Shown: positions 23,249 through 36,455, counted from the first letter of the stretch. The stretch is DNA of 64,000 nt from Pteria penguin (GCA_035048485.1 CM068586.1:51512167-51576166), one strand, 5' to 3'. A program made the numbers and translations. Notes: generated by a model from the letters alone, not told the origin.

Positions 23249-24484
23249 TTATGTGTTATATACAACGGAATCCTTTTCCCTTTTACACCAGTGACATTTT
23301 TTATAATAGAAATTTTTACACTCGCCTCTGAATCGGTCATCCATAAAACTATAAACAATTGGATTCGTAACGTTGCTGAGGAAATACATACGAAGCAGAA
23401 TGAACGCAAATGCCCCAGTTTTCATGGCAAACAAGTCATAGGTGTCGCTGTCAAGCGCTTTGATGACGGAGATTACTGTGTTCGGAAGGTAAGAACAATA
23501 GGAAATGCTAGTCGCTACCAGGAACATGAGGGTTATCCTCTTAGTACGATCAAATCGAGGCTTCTTCCGCTGACTTATCGCCTGAGAATGGCGTGGGTTT
23601 ACTCGTAAGTGGTCCTGAGTAAAACTCGATTCATCGTCAAAAATCACATTCGCATCTGCGCTTACATGGTCAATTGAGATTTGTGAAATTTTATGAAGAT
23701 TTTTTCTGGAGCTCGTATCCAGCGTTAGAGATAAATCGTTCAAGACCAAGCTTTTCTTCTTCTGGCTAAGCTGCGCTTTGTTCCGGAATTTCATTTGACG
23801 GTATAGGACCTTGCCTACTAGCGAATAAACAACTATGCAGATAATAAAAATCACCGTAGTCAGAAATAGCAACAGTCCGCTATAGATTTTAAAGAAATTG
23901 TATCTACCGCTCAAAACAGTACAATCCATTCCATAAATACCCGGGTGTCCGGAATCTGTGTAATTCGATCCGTAAAGAAAAAGTGCAGGCGTCGAAATCA
24001 CTACGCAAGTTATAAAAGTAATTATGCACGCTAAATGTGCTTGGCGTAAGCTCATTTGAGTTTTCATCGGAGTAACAGCCTTTCGGCACCTTTCTAACGC
24101 TATAACACACAAGAGGAACCCCGAACCGATACTACCGACATGGTTTAAAGTTCGGAATATTGCGCAACACCAGGACTGGGAGAATGTGTACCGGAAGCGG
24201 ATGTCGCATATTTCAAAAGGAATACTCACCACACACGAAAATAAGTCCAATGTGGCTAGACACAAGATAAACGTCCTGTGATTGGAGGGTTTATATTTGT
24301 AATAATAAACAAATAGCACGTGTATGTTTCCAATTGTTCCCACTAAGCACAACACAAACAGAAAAATAAACACCGGTAAATAGTCGCGTAAAAATTCATC
24401 AAATTCTGCCTGACGTAACCACGGAAATTCCATTTGAAAATTTCTCATCATTGCTTCTTCTGTGTTTGATGTATTAAACTCCAT
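23249..24484 (-). CDS. Class A (rhodopsin-family) GPCR, intronless, peptide-receptor-like
   Basis: A 411-residue seven-helix plasma-membrane receptor in a single exon. Membrane segments lie at about 37-61, 71-95, 106-133, 148-171, 197-226, 314-340 and 354-379. Hallmarks: LATLD in TM2 (76-80); WCC before TM3 (105-107), able to pair with Cys188 in ECL2; ERC in place of DRY (131-133); YCSYLP in TM6 (329-334), with Tyr where the rotamer-switch Trp usually sits; canonical NPIVY in TM7 (374-378). ICL3 is long (about 230-313) and Ser/Lys-rich. Sequons are NTS near the N-terminus and NYT in ECL2. The ATG has G at -3 and G at +4. It resembles lophotrochozoan orexin/cholecystokinin-receptor-like orphans, but the ligand is not determinable. 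The + strand open frame at 23171-23608 is its shadow. Confidence 0.94.
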   Translation of the reverse strand: MEFNTSNTEEAMMRNFQMEFPWLRQAEFDEFLRDYLPVFIFLFVLCLVGTIGNIHVLFVYYYKYKPSNHRTFILCLATLDLFSCVVSIPFEICDIRFRYTFSQSWCCAIFRTLNHVGSIGSGFLLCVIALERCRKAVTPMKTQMSLRQAHLACIITFITCVVISTPALFLYGSNYTDSGHPGIYGMDCTVLSGRYNFFKIYSGLLLFLTTVIFIICIVVYSLVGKVLYRQMKFRNKAQLSQKKKSLVLNDLSLTLDTSSRKNLHKISQISIDHVSADANVIFDDESSFTQDHLRVNPRHSQAISQRKKPRFDRTKRITLMFLVATSISYCSYLPNTVISVIKALDSDTYDLFAMKTGAFAFILLRMYFLSNVTNPIVYSFMDDRFRGECKNFYYKKCHWCKREKDSVVYNT

Positions 24485-25057
24485 TGCTTCTCTCTTGTAT
24501 AATTTAACACGATACTTTAAGAATATCCGTCCTCAAATTTAAACTTCCTCAAACAGTAAAATCCATGGATGGAAATCGTTCAAACTGATGTTGTTCACAG
24601 GGGCGTTAACAGTGATAATATAACATACACATACAGTTATAAGAAAGCGAATGTTACGGACGTGTAACCTGCGAACGTTACCGGGTAGAAACGTAACAGA
24701 AGCCTACCCGCAGGCAGTGTCTACGTCACAACGTCAACTCTGTGTACAAACAACTTCTGTCCGCCACGCTATATCTAAACCGACTGTCCCACGGTGTGTT
24801 GATTTGATTTCTACTGAAGATTTCTCTTCACGCCAAGGAAATGTATCATTTAATGGCCAAGTGTCCCGGAACACGCAGGACAGACGAAGGAGACGTTCTT
24901 TGCCCCTTACAAGTACTCTATTATGAATCAGCACTAGAAGTATTACTAAACAAAGAACACAGTCAGTAAAACAATATCTATTAAGTCAAATCAAAATAGG
25001 AAAAGACTGTTAATATTACATTCGTAACTTTTTGAGTCAAGTGCGAAATTCCTCAGC
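24485..25057. other. 5' flank of GPCR 2
   Basis: The probable 5' UTR and promoter side of the minus-strand receptor. A more GC-balanced stretch at about 24640-24910 is open on both strands but shows no recognised protein. No core promoter element was assigned. Confidence 0.4.
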
Positions 25058-25072
25058 TATGATAACATGGAT

Positions 25073-25351
25073 TTTGTTTGTTTGTTTGATTATTGTTTTA
25101 CGTCACTCCACGATTATTTCACGTATATGGTGACGGCATCTGCCTGATGCATTGCATACAAATTTAGACCTTTGCAACGGACCCACCCGAAGCAGTGAGG
25201 GATCTTTTACGTGCCACGCCTACCGTGACACGGGACCTCGGTTTTTACTGTCTCATCCGAAAGACAGAACACCGGTGTGCCCCGGGCGGGAGTCGAACCC
25301 GCGACCTCTCGATCACGAGCCGAGCACCTTATCCACTAGGCCACACCGGCT
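25073..25351 (-). mobile_element. SINE family A, full-length copy with TSD
   Basis: Complete reverse-oriented tRNA-derived SINE: A-rich tail, body, and head with intact box B (complement of GGAGTCGAACCC) and box-A-like sequence. It is flanked by exact 15-bp duplications TATGATAACATGGAT at 25058-25072 and 25352-25366. The head is not a functional tRNA gene. Confidence 0.95.
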
Positions 25352-25608
25352 TATGATAACATGGATACCGAATTTCAAATTAAATCCCTTTTAGTTATTT
25401 TGCAGAAAAAAATTCTCCTATAAATTGCCGATACCGAGATTCGAACTCAGTTCGCTCTACATTTAATGTTCCTTAAAAACCGATGAACCCTTTTGCTACT
25501 ATCTGCCTATAAATGTCCACATTCAAAAATAATAATAATAATAAAAAAAAAAAAAAAAAGAGAAAAAGAAAAAAAAATCCGAACCGAACATACTTTATTT
25601 TTTTTCAG

Positions 25609-25765
25609 AGAAAATTCTTGATTAAACACGTAATAGATTATGCTGGATATTACCCCTATTTGGAGCATGAATATGGTGGAATGATATCTCCAGATAACAG
25701 TGAGATAAAACCCCATGTAAATACTGGCAGACGATTATACCGATATATTCAGATACTGTGGCATG
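25609..25765 (+). other. Candidate orphan exon
   Basis: A pyrimidine tract ending TTTTTTTTCAG (to 25608) is followed by a 52-codon open block starting RKFLIKHVIDYAGYYPYLEH. It stops at a possible donor, CATG|GTAAAT (25766). No family recognised and no partner exon found. Confidence 0.18.
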
Positions 25766-26093
25766 GTAAATTCCAACAGTGTTTTATGCCATCAGCGAAA
25801 TCAGAAGAAAGTCATTGAATCAGGGGCCCAGAGATAAGGAGTTCAAATCCTTTTTTCAGTCACAAATTTGATTATTCTATTAGAAATTAATTTATCAAAG
25901 ATATTCATAAAATTGAAAAACGTCATCTTTGAATAAGAACAATAAATTTTTATCTGTATCATTTTATTCTATTTTTAATTCTATATTTCCTTTTATTATG
26001 ACTTTTTCAGTTAATACACATGTTTGGAAGATACACAAGTAGATTTATATTATATATATATACTTTTGAATTCTCCACCATAAATAAATGCAT

Positions 26094-26383
<290 letters not shown>

Positions 26384-26547
26384 TATTCGACACTATTACA
26401 TGTATTTTGCCATTTAACCAACATGTTTTCTTACACAGATCAAGTTTGTAAATCCGAAGGCCCATTAGGTCGAGAGTCATCTCATAATAATAATGACAAT
26501 ACATGTGTAATTAATGAAATAAAAAATAAAAACTAGACAGGTCCAGT

Positions 26548-26830
26548 AAAGACTCGTTGGTCTTCTTTCGAATCATTGGGTCTTCGGACTATAGGACCTT
26601 GAAACTATTGGGCTTTCGGTGAATCGGGATTCGAATTATTAGGCCTTCGAAATAACAGGTCTTCGGACTGTCGGGCCTTCGGACTATCGCATCTTTGAAC
26701 AATCCAGCCTTCGTACAATAGGACCTTCGGACTATCGCATCATCGGACAATCGGGCCTTCGTACAATTGGGTCTTCGGACTGTTAGGTCTTTGGATTATT
26801 AGGCCTTTGAAATATCGGGCGGACACCAAC
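26548..26830. repeat. Decayed 18-bp minisatellite
   Basis: About 15 degenerate units of the type GGGCCTTCGGACTATCG, with period about 18. Confidence 0.8.
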
Positions 26831-27456
26831 ACATCGTGCAGACCATTTTCGAAACTGCCCATCTCATAAATAGTCAAAATTCTAACGAGATGCATTTGAT
26901 TACTAATAAAACGGTTTGGTAAAGGGGGAGGGGGTTTTATCTTTCAGAGCAGAGATCATCTTCACGAGTCAACGGAATGCGCCTTCGTAAACTTCTCTCT
27001 CCTTACGCAGTGCATCCCCAAGACTCGTGAAGATGCATGAGAGGGGATTTGATAATATAGAGACGTATGTTCGCTTTTCGTATCATAGAAGATCGATACA
27101 CAGTAATTTATCACTCTTATTAAAATCTAGGTTATACAGCTTTAGTTACGTTTAATTTTTCCCCGGCCATGAAAGCTTATTAAGTGGGAGATCATTTCAT
27201 TTTGATTTAAGTCAGAACCTCAATCCCGTTTTTTTTTTCTTTTCCTTGTTCCGGCGACAAAGGAAATCGAAAGTCTTTTTAATCAGATTGAAAATTATAT
27301 CCCGTTTTTTATATTCTTTATTTTTTATGATGCCAAGGTTCAAGAATGGTATTTAATGCGATATATACTTTATTGTATCAGGGGCTTTGGTTGAATAGGT
27401 TTATTGAATCACTCTATATATCAACTCTGATTTTTCTTTAAAATCATGAATTTGAA

Positions 27457-27559
<103 letters not shown>

Positions 27560-28092
27560 TAAAGTTTGTATGACATGGGCAAATGTTGCTGCTTACATTA
27601 GAAATTTGGCGAGTATTTTTTTTTTTTTAGAAAAGAGTGGGGATGGGGGTAGGAGGTGGTGGACCCCCTTCTAGCAAGATTTTGGACTACGTATTGGTTA
27701 CACAAAAAGGTGGAATGTTGGGGAAATCTCGCTGGATTTGGTACATTGTAACCCTCTGGAAACAGGAATTACTATGCTTTGACCACCAAGGTAACGAGAA
27801 TCAAACTGCTCCTGGACGGAGCAGGTTCTATTCTATTCTTATTCTTTATTAAGCTGAAGAGATCCGGCTTATTGGTATAATATAGTACAAATATACAAAT
27901 TAAGCATTCATTTGCCCAGCTGAAGAGGATGTCCATGTATTGCTGTGTATACCAAGACATTGTGGATGTAGTGCTTCGTGTAAAGATCCAACTCTTGCGA
28001 GAAAATCCAGAGAGCGCTATAAAGCCTTAAACTACCATCATATCATTACGTTTTTAAATATGAAAAACTTGAGATACCCGTTTTAAGGGAAC

Positions 28093-28305
28093 TTACAGAC
28101 AAATATGATGTACCATGAGTATGAGTGGGTATAGGATCAGTTTATGGCACCGTGACCCAGGATTTGTCTCCGTGTCGCCAGAGAAGATGATAATTAATAT
28201 ACTTAATACAAAATACACAAGAAACAATGTTGTACAAGCGCCAAAGCTTGGTTCGATTGAAGTCGGGAAAAGTATAAAAATGTAAACGGATTTCTTAAAC
28301 GGCAA
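28093..28305 (-). pseudogene. Possible non-LTR retrotransposon scrap with 2A-like motif
   Basis: A 70-codon minus-strand open frame carries a hydrophobic run followed by FSGDTETNPGS (GDTETNPGS at 28153-28179). This is close to the 2A-like GDxExNPGP motif known near the N-terminus of L2/CR1-type retrotransposon proteins. The last proline of the motif is serine. No endonuclease or reverse-transcriptase domain follows, so at most this is a decayed fragment; chance similarity is possible. Confidence 0.4.
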
Positions 28306-28309
28306 TCGA

Positions 28310-29630
28310 TTGTTAGTATGTTATCTAAGATGTGTAAAAAGTATCGTTACCAAAGTCGATGTCGTTAACGAGATATGCCTGTTTTAAATTTACAACATAA
28401 CCATGCAAACTCTTTGAATGTTGATGAGGACGGTCAGAGGGAATCACGTGACAACGAAACTCGAGCTTTACCAGATTCTAACATTTGTTCCTCTTTTCTT
28501 TCTTTCTTTTTTTTTCTTTGCCTCGGAGTCTGTGTATAGTTTTTTTTCCTACCGCACATTTGCTTTTTCCCGTGCTCGTATTCCTCCATGTGAACCATTG
28601 TTGCTGTTTGTTTACAGTGAATATCCGCGCACGCGCATGATTATGGGCGGAGCATCGCCTTATTCAGAGAATCAAAACCAACCTATTTAATTCTACTCAA
28701 TTACCTCTTTTCTATGAAAAAACTGAGGAATTTTAGTTTTAAATTTTGCAATCAACACAAAGTTTATAATTTATGCAATACAGGAAAAATAAGGTATTGT
28801 CGTAATGTATCCTTTTCATGCTATTATTTTCCAGTCTCGGACCAGGTCCCTTTATTGTATGGTACAGTCACGTGACTGTTGATTAACAGATACAATGACC
28901 AAGAGGATCGACTGCAGACATATAATTCTTCAATATCACTTCCGTTTATATTTCAGCCACATGTATATTTTCTGTGTTCATTTAATAGACCCATTCAATA
29001 CATACGACGATAGCGAGTTCATTTGTCTTAACGATTAGCCTGCATGTGGTATGGAAATATATTTAATTATAAATCACACCATTAATTATTTATTTTTTCA
29101 CAACAAAACATAAACAATTTATAAGAAACTGGCTATTTGCGGGGGTAATCAACCCTTTTAGAAGTGGTATAGCCGTGCTGATTGGCAATCTTTTCATTCT
29201 CAAAATTTTACTGATAGACACACTAGTACGTATTATCAGAGATATATATGTCTCTGGGATTATCCTCTTGCAAAACATACAATTTTGGAACAAAATTGGA
29301 TATGTTGGTCCTTTTTAGCGTAGCATTCTGTAAGCTTGAAGATCAGTAGGACCCACTACACGCTATTATAGACCAAATGCCTACTAGGCAACCGAATAAT
29401 AACTTTGCTTGCTAGTGACATGGTTGTGTACATGATCAATTTGGTTGTTGATCTATTATTAGATAATGAAGCTGATAAAACAAACAAGAACGAATGTTTA
29501 TTGCATAAACATATACAACGATATCCTAGTAATAAATGAGTACAAAATAGTTTTCTTTAGAATTTGTATTTCCTGTAAAAGGTGCATGTGAATATTCCAA
29601 AGTGTTTCTTCACAGTAATGTAAAATACAT
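28310..29630. other. Intergenic, no gene seen
   Basis: AT-rich. The small open frames here resemble nothing known to me. Confidence 0.4.
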
Positions 29631-29633
29631 AAA

Positions 29634-29872
29634 TGATGTCACATGACTATGACACTAACACCAATGTACCACAGTGGACATTCACGGACCCCTGAAATTC
29701 AGGGATGAAATCATATGCCCGGGAAGAATGAGAGTCTCATGTTTGGCTGGCCATACCCACCCTGAAAGCGCTTATATATAGACGAAACAAATATATTTCA
29801 GCACTGTATATATGTCTGAATGTGAACAATGTGTAGAAAGTGTCACTGCCACATAACACCGAGAGAAAGGGT
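29634..29872 (+). repeat. Dispersed repeat family D1, second copy
   Basis: Aligns end to end with 5242-5482 ('AATGTACCACAGTGGACATT' through 'GTGTAGAAAGTG'). The core is slightly decayed (ATATGCCCGGGAAGAATGAG). Confidence 0.85.
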
Positions 29873-29879
29873 ATAATAA

Positions 29880-30560
29880 CACTTAAATCAAACCCTCCAC
29901 GGGAAATTAACAATTAATCTTTAGAAGCAAGATTTTTGTCTATAGAGAAATAAGTCAATCTTTAAATTATTCATATGTTTGTTAAAGTGAATGTGTGATT
30001 CAGGACCAACAGATAAAAGCAAGCAAAAATGTTGCAGAGACATAAAAATCTAAGAGGCAGTCTCGCTGGTACAGCAGAAATTAATTAAATAAAACTGTAA
30101 CATAATTTTTTCGCTTCTGTGATCATATATGTAAGGTTTCAGTTGCAAATTTTATACATTTGATAAATTAAAGAAGCATACAATAGTAATAAGCTATCAT
30201 GAAGATTTTTTTTCGTCCCTGAGCCAGAGCGTTTTTTTTAAAAATATGACACGGCATATATAATGTTAAGTACATGTATTGCGTCACATGGATACGGGAA
30301 TTCTATATTTCAGTTGACAAAAAACAATAGTGAAATGTAAAAAATTCTCTAACTACCCAACAACATATATACTAGATTTAAAGACTCTAAATACAAACTG
30401 ACTAAACTTTAAAATCTTTGTTATTAAATCATTATATTTTATGCGCAACAAAGAAGAATGTGTGCAATGCAGTATTATATAACCGTAAATCTGCGAAAAT
30501 CTTTACAATACTAAAATACTACGATAGTACAATACTACAATAATCTATCGGAAATCAATC
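29880..30560. other. Intergenic, no gene seen
   Basis: AT-rich. An (ATT)n microsatellite follows at about 30572-30626. Confidence 0.45.
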
Positions 30561-30568
30561 AGGCCCAC

Positions 30569-30628
<60 letters not shown>

Positions 30629-30631
30629 CTT

Positions 30632-31553
30632 GAAAATTCAATGTACTAACTTGAAATTTCAACTTAAATATCTTAAATATTTAAGAAACTAATAGTATCT
30701 TGAAAATTCGACATACTAACTTGAAAATTCAAGATATTATCCTTCAAAATTCAAGATACTATCTTGAAAATTCAACTCACTTACTTGAAAATTCAAGATA
30801 CTATTTTAAAAGTTCTTAAAAACTCACTAAATTGATTTTAACTTAACGATCTTGAAAATTAAACTTACTTTCTTGAAACTTCAAGTTAACTATCTTGAAA
30901 ATTCAACTCAATATTTCCTTGTTACTTAAGTTCAAAGTAAATTCGCGCTAAGTTTTCTCTGTTTATAAGATGTTCGTCCATATAAAAGTCTTTGCACTAA
31001 ATTACCCAGAAGACCATTTTGTTGACTCTTATGAGAGTTGTCAGAAGACGACGTAGACAGCCGGCGGGACATTTTCATAACGAAAGCATGTATTTTCAAT
31101 GCTTCAATGCAATGTCGTGGGGTAAAAGATTTTGGTACAGAGAAGTCTAGCCATAATGAATACAAATGTGACAAAGGAAAGCCCTATCCCTAGTAGTTGA
31201 CAGGTTATGGGCATGGTTAATGTTTTTGAAAAGTGGGTCAAACGTTAAGGACACCTTAGTATCTTGAATTTTGAAGACAGTATCTTGAATAATCATGTAA
31301 GTTGAATTTTCAACTTATTAAGTTGCATTTTTAAGTTAGTATCTTGAATTTTCAAGTTAGTAAGGTGAATTTTCAAGATAGTAAATTGAATTTTCAAGAT
31401 AGTATCTTGAAAATATCAAGATAGTATCTTCAATTTTCAAGTTATCGAGTTGAATTTTCAAGATAGCTTCTTGAACTTTAAAGATAGTATCTTGAATTTT
31501 CAAGATAGATAAGTTGAAATGTCAAGGTTGTAAGCTGAATTGTTAAGATAAAA
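30632..31553. repeat. Two arrays of a quasi-palindromic AT-rich motif around a core
   Basis: Arrays at 30632-30912 and 31257-31553 consist of about 22-24-bp units built on CTTGAATTTTCAAG or CTTGAAAATTCAAG joined by GATAGTAT-like spacers. The arrays mostly read as inverts of each other and flank a core of about 340 bp. An 80-codon minus-strand open frame (30932-31174) in the core resembles nothing known to me. The layout suggests a fold-back element or array duplicated in inverse. Confidence 0.75.
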
Positions 31554-31991
31554 TAAAAAAAATTACCGTACCCGAATTGACTTCCGTATTTACCTGAATG
31601 GGTAAGCGAGTTTAGATGTGCTTGCTCCGCAGTGAATACAATCCAAATTATATCATTGGTGTAAAATCCTTGGGAGTGTTGTTTTACTGTACAACAGTAA
31701 CGCATACAACTTTATAAACTTATATCAAAGGATGGCCGGCACACAATTAATGAAGTCAGGGGGAAAATGGTTGTCCTGTACGGTGATTTTATATTGATAT
31801 GGACCAGAAGTGGTCAAGTTGTATACCTTATATTACAGATAAAAATTAGGATAGATTTGTAGTTGAGACCAATATAACAAAACAAAAAACAAAAGTACAA
31901 TGTGATTTTTCAAACCCTAAAAATGAGTAAGCAATCAATACAAGACCGACCCTTACACTTAATAGTGAAGGACGAGATGGCATTATGTTAC

Positions 31992-32174
31992 CATGCGCGA
32001 ATCCAGAGGAGTGGACCGAGGGCCTGAACCCACCCTGAGATTAGGAGATTAGGCAAAATTACTGTTCTCGTTATTTTTCGATGTGAAATACCTAATTTTA
32101 CACTCAAAAACATGGTTGGAGAAAGATTCACTGGGATGGACCCCTTCTCGATAAAATTTCTGGAACCGCGCCTG
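31992..32174. mobile_element. MITE-like element, copy 1
   Basis: The left terminus CATGCGCGAATCCAG and right terminus CTGGAACCGCGCCTGG are approximate inverts. The ends match the element at 41354-41535. Confidence 0.65.
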
Positions 32175-32179
32175 GTTAC

Positions 32180-33372
<1,193 letters not shown>

Positions 33373-33399
33373 CCATCACAATTGTATACGCAAAAAAAA

Positions 33400-34160
33400 A
33401 AAAAAAGAAAAAAAGATCACATACGATATATCTTTTCCTCAGAACACATGAATGCACACCATCATCGTTGTATCCATGATGATGTTATATGATAACAAAT
33501 AAAAATAATAGTAATATGCTTATAATATGTATAATGCCTTTATGCTCGAGTACACAAGGGGCCGGGGATGTAATATTTTGAAATAAATATTATCTTACTC
33601 AACAGAAAATATATAGAAAGGGGAGGAACCGATAATTACCAGTTGGTAAAACGAGGGATATTGTGGACTGGATTTTATGTAAGTCAAAAACTAAACACAC
33701 ACATGTATATAAAGATATACAAATATACACACGTGTATATACATATATGCACACACACATATGCATACATACATACATACGACACACTTTATGTCTATTG
33801 AGGTACAGACTGAAAAATGATGGTCTAAATAAGACCATCATTTTTTAAAAGTCGATACGTCAATAGATATAGAAATTAATACAGTTATTACTTATAATTA
33901 GATTTTCAATCAAAGAAAAAGAAAATTATATGAGAAAATGATTTCATATCGAGATAAACAATCCAAATAAGAGGTATAAAATTAACCAATCACATTTAGA
34001 ACAGGGCCACAATTATGTATAAACAAATGCATGTCTATGTACTTTAAAATGTATTTTTATTCCTTTAATACAAATGCCATAATTTTCAAGTATTGAGCAG
34101 AGGGGAAAACAAAACAGAAATCCTTCGGAACATCGAAGCGTAAACAGTGGGACTAGGGCC
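33400..34160. other. Intergenic, no gene seen
   Basis: A short CA/TA-rich compound tract lies at 33690-33780; nothing else recognised. Confidence 0.4.
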
Positions 34161-34161
34161 C

Positions 34162-34426
34162 TGAGCAAGTATAAACTTGTGATCACATGATGTGTAAAGA
34201 TTATGGATAAATCCAAACCACAAGTCCGAAAATCATAAAATCAGAGGTGATACAAAATCAGTAAAAATGAAAACCAAGTAGAAAATAACAAAACATGTCT
34301 AGTTGAAGAGAATATGTGAACCCCTGTGATGGAGTGAGATCAGGTGCCCCGGGAGGGTGAGCATCTGCTTGCTAGCAATACCCGTCACATATACCCAGTA
34401 CAAAGAGTCAAATCGTGTAAATTCCA

Positions 34427-34491
<65 letters not shown>

Positions 34492-34755
34492 GAGCAAGCA
34501 TAAACTTGTGATCACGTGATGTGTAAAAGTTGTGGATAAATCCAAACCACAAGTCCGAAAATCATAAAATCAGAGGTGATACAAAATCAGTAAAAATGAA
34601 AACCAAGTAGAAAATAACAAAACATGTCTAGTTGAAGAAAATATGTGAACCTCTATGATGAAGTGAGACCAAGTGCCTGGGGAGGGTGAGCATCTGCTTG
34701 CTAGCAATACCCGTCACATATACCCAGTAGAAAGAGTCAAATCGTGTAAATTCCA

Positions 34756-34820
<65 letters not shown>
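34162..34820 (+). repeat. 329-bp tandem duplication ending in (TCTA)n
   Basis: The unit starting TGAGCAAGTATAAACTTGTG at 34162 repeats from 34491 with few differences. Each unit carries a decayed D-family core (AGATCAGGTGCCCCGGGAGG in the first) and ends in a (TCTA)n microsatellite (about 34428-34490 and 34757-34820). A related segment lies at 54565-54720. Confidence 0.92.
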
Positions 34821-34821
<1 letters not shown>

Positions 34822-35114
34822 AGTAAAAGTTCTCTTAATTTGGTATTTTAAACAATATCAAGATCACCAGTAATGACATGGCCACAAGGAGAATATACAA
34901 AATTAGATGAGGAACATGCAAACGGTTGAGGATGGCATGCAGGGTTGCTAAGATCAAGACACTGTAGAAACCCTTTGTAATTATAAATTTTTGATGTAAC
35001 TGATGGTGTGTAACTATAGGAAATACCTGGCGGATATTCGTTGATCGAGACAGAGACGATTTTGCCTCCTGTATGAATGTGAGAATGAAAGGGGGTCAAG
35101 CTAGTTTCAATACA

Positions 35115-35232
35115 AGCGTAGCTTTTTAAAAAGCTTAGGTTGCAATCGGAATAGCATTAAATCCTCAAGCTGTTGGTCACAAAGCTAAATGGCTTTACGT
35201 AAATAGGAATTACATGTACTTGTTTTTGAAAC
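35115..35232 (+). repeat. Short dispersed repeat, second copy of 4149-4262
   Basis: Shares 'AAAAAGCTTAGGTTGCAATC' and 'AAATAGGAATTAC' in order with 4149-4262. Confidence 0.8.
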
Positions 35233-35671
35233 CATCTTTTTATGCGCAGTTGTGAATTTTCCCGCTAAAATTTCTAAAGTCACGCCTCATTTTTTCTCTA
35301 TTGTGAAAGTAGCCACGCCTTTTTTCCTTTTTAGGAAAGCGTCTCGGATGTTATCGTTAATATTCGGAAATAACTTGGTTTGTGTAGTGAACAAATCTTT
35401 AAAAAAAAGGAGGCCGATTGCAATCAGTATGAGTATCAGTGTTACACTGAATAGCACAACAACTGCAATTGAGTAAAATACTAATAAATAAACAAGAAAA
35501 TTGCACCTTGAATAATGTGCAAATGTGATAACATCTACATATCAATTGGGAAAAAGGGAGGGGGGGGGCAGGTGTAATTGAAATATTAATACTAATAAAC
35601 AAAAAAGATCAAGATGTGCACCAAGTAACGCTTTTTGAAAATGACACAACGAATGTAGGTAAATGTGTACG

Positions 35672-35773
35672 GATTTGCAGGATCTGGCGTTAACTCCTTA
35701 GCTAGCAGTGTTACCTACTGATCCGGACGCGAACGTAGGAATGGCTCGCGGAAACGCGCGAAGCTTTCCTCTA
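35672..35773 (+). repeat. Direct repeat, left copy
   Basis: About 102 bp beginning GATTTGCAGGATCTGGCG, repeated with few changes at 36616-36718. The pair flanks a SINE and a G/T-rich tract. Confidence 0.92.
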
Positions 35774-35850
35774 AATTGATCAGTTTTTCCTGTATTTCCC
35801 ACGCAATGCTTGGTTAGTATCATTATGATCAATTTTGAAGATTCTAACGT

Positions 35851-36099
35851 TTTGATTGATTGATTATTGTTTTACGTCACTCCACGATTATTTCACGTAT
35901 ATGGTGACGGCATCTGCCTGATACGTTGCATACAAATTTAGAGCTTTGCCACGGACCCACCCGAAGCAGTGAGGGATCTTTTACGTGCCATGCCTACCGT
36001 GACATGGGATCTTGGTTTTTACTGTCTCATCCGAAAGACAGGATAGAGTCGAACCTCTCGATCACGAGCCGAGCACCCTATCCACTAGGCCACACCGGC
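35851..36099 (-). mobile_element. SINE family A, damaged head
   Basis: Reverse SINE A with tail, body and box-A end (CCACTAGGCCACACCGGC). A deletion removes sequence near box B (AGGATAGAGTCGAACCTCTC). Imperfect duplications ATTCTAACGT (35841-35850) and ATTCTACCGT (36105-36114) flank it. Confidence 0.9.
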
Positions 36100-36234
36100 A
36101 TAATATTCTACCGTCATCTAGCTTTTTCTCCCTATTTTTTAAGTCTGGCACTTCACAAGGCACCGAGCACGGAAATCAAGTTCACTGCGTACTTTTGTCG
36201 AGTTTTCAATAACAAGGATGCCTCTGGAATACTG

Positions 36235-36455
36235 TTTTTCTTTTTTCTTTCTTTTATTTTTGTTGTTTGTTATGGGGGGGGGTTGTATTATTTTGGGGTT
36301 TTTTTGTTTGTTTTTTGTTTGTCTGGTGGTTTTTTTTTTGGTTCTTTTTTGTTTTGGGGTTTTTTTTGGGGGGGGGGGTTTGTTTTTTGGGGTTTTTTTT
36401 TTTTTTTTTTTTTTTTGTTTTTTTGTTTTTTGGGGTTTTTTTTTATGTATTGGCC
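36235..36455. repeat. G/T low-complexity tract
   Basis: T runs alternate with G runs of 4 to 11 on the + strand (for example TTTTGGGGTTTT), potentially able to form G-quadruplexes. The Phe/Gly open frames are artefacts. Confidence 0.95.

Noticed and set aside
23171..23608. 145-codon plus-strand protein
   Set aside because: Antisense shadow of GPCR 2; no homology or coding features of its own.
25152..25394. Small protein with 'CPGRESNPRPLDHEPST'
   Set aside because: This peptide is the translation of the SINE head and body and recurs wherever the SINE does.
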